This document shows, in pieces, positions 31,370 through 33,528 of a stretch of DNA of 33,528 nucleotides. Below the pieces are notes generated by a model. It saw only the letters and a list, made by a program, of their open reading frames with translations. It did not search any database and was not told the origin of the DNA. Source of the stretch: an uncultured Eubacteriales bacterium (GTDB lineage: Bacteria > Bacillota > Clostridia > Oscillospirales > Oscillospiraceae). Positions within the stretch are counted from its first letter, which is position 1. Each line of letters starts with the position of its first letter. Made by a program: the position numbers and the translations under genes. The stretch lies in the NCBI GenBank assembly GCA_900321275.1, contig ONVI01000026.1, positions 1-33,528 of the forward strand. The letters are read 5' to 3'.

Positions 31370-31415
31370 GGCGATACACCTCTGTTAAACAGTGTCATAC
31401 GAAAATTGCCAAGCT

Positions 31416-31444
31416 ATTATAGCAGGCTTTTTGACTTTTGTATA
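31416..31444 (-). promoter_or_regulatory. Promoter of the nucleotidyltransferase-galE operon
   Basis: On the minus strand TATACA (31444-31439), 17 bases, TATAAT (31421-31416). The -10 is perfect. The -35 lies two bases from a long inverted repeat (31447-31494), which could be a binding or insertion site. Confidence 0.7.
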
Positions 31445-31446
31445 TA

Positions 31447-31494
31447 GGAAGCGCTGATTAAATCGAAGTGTGCAGCGATTTATTCAGCGTTTCC
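31447..31494. repeat. 19-bp imperfect inverted repeat
   Basis: Arms 31447-31465 and 31476-31494 match at 17 of 19 positions, with one further G-T wobble, around a ten-base spacer. GGAAGCGCTGAT begins the left arm. No T run follows on either strand, so it is not a simple terminator. It lies between divergent promoters; an operator, an mRNA structure or the remnant of a small mobile element are possible. Confidence 0.6.
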
Positions 31495-31548
31495 ATAGGA
31501 TCGAATGAAAAACAGGCATGGATGCTGAAAACAGGCCGGAGCTCCGTA

Positions 31549-31577
31549 TTGAATACCGGGGATTTCCATGTTATACT
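31549..31577 (+). promoter_or_regulatory. Promoter of the secreted repeat protein gene
   Basis: TTGAAT (31549-31554), 17 bases, TATACT (31572-31577). Transcription would start near 31584, about 37 bases before the ATG, with the TGGAGGG site at 31604-31610. Confidence 0.75.
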
Positions 31578-31620
31578 CAAAATGGTGTGAAATACAGATT
31601 TTTCAATGGAGGGACACGCC

Positions 31621-33528
31621 ATGAAAAACACGCTGAGACTTGCGCTGGCTGTGCTGTTCTGCATCGTGCTGTGCCTGGGGATTGGTGCGGACGCCTGGGC
31701 GGAGAACTGCACAATCACATTTAGTCCTAATGGTGGATACGGAAGTATGGAACCGCAGTCTTTCATACTTAACGAGCCGTTTGCTATCAATGCAAATGAA
31801 TTCACACGCACCAACTATGTTTTCGCTGGCTGGTTGGATGAAGAAGGTAATCCTTACACGGATGGGCAAAGGAACGTAAGAATGACGAAGAATCATAACC
31901 TTACCGCCCAGTGGAAGAAAGCCTATTACAGCGTAACTTACATCAATCCCGACGACAACACCGGAAAAGCGTATACGAATATTCCTACAAGCAATAAAGT
32001 CGAGGTCATTGAGTGCCCGTTTGAGGCGAGGCAGGGCAAGATTTTTGCCGAGTGGAACACAGTTAAGAATCCTACTCTGACAAATCCCGGTGTCAGTTAC
32101 CAGCCCGGCGAGATGATCGGAACTGAACTGAATGAGATCACAAAAGAACCGAAGGATATCATGCTATACGCAATCTGGAAGGACTACGTTACAGTATACT
32201 TCTACCCCGCTGACGGAAGTTATGAAACACAGAATGTCCCTGTGAATACCGACACCAAGCTTACAACCTATAGCGCACTCCTCTTCAAAGATAAGACACC
32301 GGAGGGTCAAAACTTCGCCTATTGGGTTGATGCCGTTGGCACGAAGTATTTCAATGGTCAGGAAGTCAATCTTGCGGATAATCTGATACTCGAAGCCGTT
32401 TACGGCAATTCCATAGACCTTGTCTATAATGCAAACGGCGGAACCATCACACATGGCGACTCGACCGGCACCTCACTCAGAACCAAAATAGCAAAAGACA
32501 GGGAATATCAGTTCTATACAGCGGAGTATCTGCAGTTGAAGCGCAGCGGTTACAAGTTCCTCGGCTGGGCCTTGGGCTCAGGCGCGGATATGCCGAAAAC
32601 GGGCTGGGAAGTTGAGAATGAGCCGCTCATTGTTGCATTCCCCAACGATACAACGCTCTATGCCGTCTGGGAACAGCTTGACTTTGAGGGTATCGTGACC
32701 ATCGAGGGCAGCGTAACGTCTGGGAATCCAAACGGCCTTGTGGGCGAGACGCTGACAGCCGATGTAAACGGAGAGAAAGAGTTCTTCGATTACAAATACC
32801 AGTGGCTGCGCGACGGCGTGGAGATCTACGGCGCAACAAAGCAGACCTATACCGTGACGGCTGACGACTTTGAACACAGAATCACCTGCCGTGTGACGGC
32901 TGTTGACGCAAAGGGCGAAAAGACAAAGCTCAGTATTAACTACAAGGAAATTGAGCTCGAAGCATATACCAAAGAGATCGACATCATTGACAACCTTCCG
33001 GACGATGAAGACGACTTCCTCCGCGGCCTCACAAACGGGATGAAGTATTCCTTCAATTCGACCGATCCGAAGGACAGAGAATATGTAGACGATAAGCTTG
33101 TCACAATAAACGGCGTTAAGGCGTTCCCGTTTTATAAGCAGGGCACCTACAGATTCTATGATACGGAAGGAACGGTAGAGCAGGGAAGTCTGATCGCAAT
33201 CGTCGAGGTCAGAAACTGGTGGAGTCTCAGCTATAGCGTCACCAACCGCGTCACGACAAGCTCGTCCTCCAGCTCCAGCAGCAAGAGCTCCAGCAGTTCG
33301 AGCAGCACCAGCTCCAGCAGCGGCGGCGGCACGGTACGCATGTATAACGGCGGCACCCAGCTCACCGCGACGTCCAAGGTTACGGATAAGAGCGGAAATG
33401 TTATCATCCAGGGCACCGGCACCAATTCCTGGCTGGTGCGCGAGGGCGCGAACACCAATCTGAAGATGGTTGTCACACCTGCCATCGGAAGCTATGGCCA
33501 TGTCAGCATCAACGGCAGCAGCTACCAA
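31621..33528 (+). CDS. Secreted InlB/Listeria-Bacteroides repeat protein (partial, right end beyond the window)
   Basis: The frame is open for 636 codons to the window edge. A signal peptide covers residues 1-27 with a cleavage site after AWA. Four repeats of the InlB B-repeat / Listeria-Bacteroides type follow, at about 30-99, 101-187, 189-262 and 264-351. Each starts with a beta strand such as ITFSPNGG or DLVYNANGG, has a GW or W core, and ends in AQW, AIW or AVW. An Ig-like region with YQWLRDGVEIYGATKQTY follows (about 354-450), then a linker of almost pure serine (547-567) and GGG. Such proteins act at the cell surface in adhesion or polymer binding. TGGAGGG precedes the ATG. Its first two thirds are more A+T-rich than the neighbours. 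The anchor domain, if any, is not visible. Confidence 0.88.
   Translation, partial: MKNTLRLALAVLFCIVLCLGIGADAWAENCTITFSPNGGYGSMEPQSFILNEPFAINANEFTRTNYVFAGWLDEEGNPYTDGQRNVRMTKNHNLTAQWKKAYYSVTYINPDDNTGKAYTNIPTSNKVEVIECPFEARQGKIFAEWNTVKNPTLTNPGVSYQPGEMIGTELNEITKEPKDIMLYAIWKDYVTVYFYPADGSYETQNVPVNTDTKLTTYSALLFKDKTPEGQNFAYWVDAVGTKYFNGQEVNLADNLILEAVYGNSIDLVYNANGGTITHGDSTGTSLRTKIAKDREYQFYTAEYLQLKRSGYKFLGWALGSGADMPKTGWEVENEPLIVAFPNDTTLYAVWEQLDFEGIVTIEGSVTSGNPNGLVGETLTADVNGEKEFFDYKYQWLRDGVEIYGATKQTYTVTADDFEHRITCRVTAVDAKGEKTKLSINYKEIELEAYTKEIDIIDNLPDDEDDFLRGLTNGMKYSFNSTDPKDREYVDDKLVTINGVKAFPFYKQGTYRFYDTEGTVEQGSLIAIVEVRNWWSLSYSVTNRVTTSSSSSSSSKSSSSSSSTSSSSGGGTVRMYNGGTQLTATSKVTDKSGNVIIQGTGTNSWLVREGANTNLKMVVTPAIGSYGHVSINGSSYQ

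Noticed and set aside
29087-31447. Long plus-strand open frame opposite galE, GNAT and the nucleotidyltransferase
   Set aside because: It runs antisense through three well-supported genes with ribosome binding sites and a shared promoter, and shows no domain.
1-33528. CRISPR array, tRNA or rRNA genes, transposase, integrase or attachment site
   Set aside because: No regularly spaced direct repeats, no tRNA cloverleaf pattern, no rRNA sequence and no recombinase motif were seen in the window.

Overview
The window looks like chromosomal DNA of a spore-forming, G+C-rich member of the Clostridia, most likely an Oscillospiraceae-type gut anaerobe. This is inferred from spoVAD-spoVAE, a riboflavin ECF substrate-specific subunit under an FMN riboswitch, strong AGGAGG-type ribosome binding sites, the protein families present and the many palindromic intergenic elements. 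No rRNA, tRNA, CRISPR array, transposase or prophage module was recognised. Genes lie on both strands in short operons, and both ends are cut: truA on the left, a large secreted repeat protein on the right.

Layout. 1-694: truA (minus, 3' end missing). 1009-2895: three overlapping plus-strand genes (zinc-ribbon membrane protein, DUF5685 protein, J-domain protein). 2909-4565: minus-strand P-loop ATPase of the PRK06851 type and a SLOG/DUF1273 protein. 4593-5685: divergent promoters, FMN riboswitch with terminator, and ribU, which overlaps tail-to-tail with a SpoVB/MATE-like flippase gene (5588-6976). 7047-9109: cytidylate-kinase-like protein, then spoVAD-spoVAE.

9156-15235 is the most interesting part: a double-glycine peptide export locus. 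A separately transcribed small gene encodes a leader ending in a GG motif followed by two 43-residue CW_7-like cell-wall-binding repeats. A second transcription unit encodes a STAS protein, a very short HlyD-like protein, a peptidase-containing (C39) ABC exporter, a second NHLP-type ABC transporter and a second GG-leader peptide. Both leaders share the pattern LDAV-x-GG. I infer that the C39 domain cuts both, and that one product is a secreted peptidoglycan-binding miniprotein with no catalytic domain.

15283-16870: YdcF-like membrane protein and a small coiled-coil protein. 17056-22188 (minus): phospho-sugar mutase; a Vat-like acetyltransferase, FMN-dependent alpha-hydroxy-acid oxidoreductase and Nudix hydrolase run; and a radical SAM protein. 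22529-26928 (plus): trmL followed by the lower-glycolysis genes pgk, tpiA and gpmI; then a VTT-domain membrane protein. 27748-31369 (minus): sugar nucleotidyltransferase, GNAT acetyltransferase, galE and a TIGR00300 (LOR/SDH) protein. 31621 to the right edge: a secreted protein with InlB/Listeria-Bacteroides-type repeats, an Ig-like region and a serine-rich linker, more A+T-rich than its surroundings.

All functional calls come from reading motifs and remembered family features; no database search was run.
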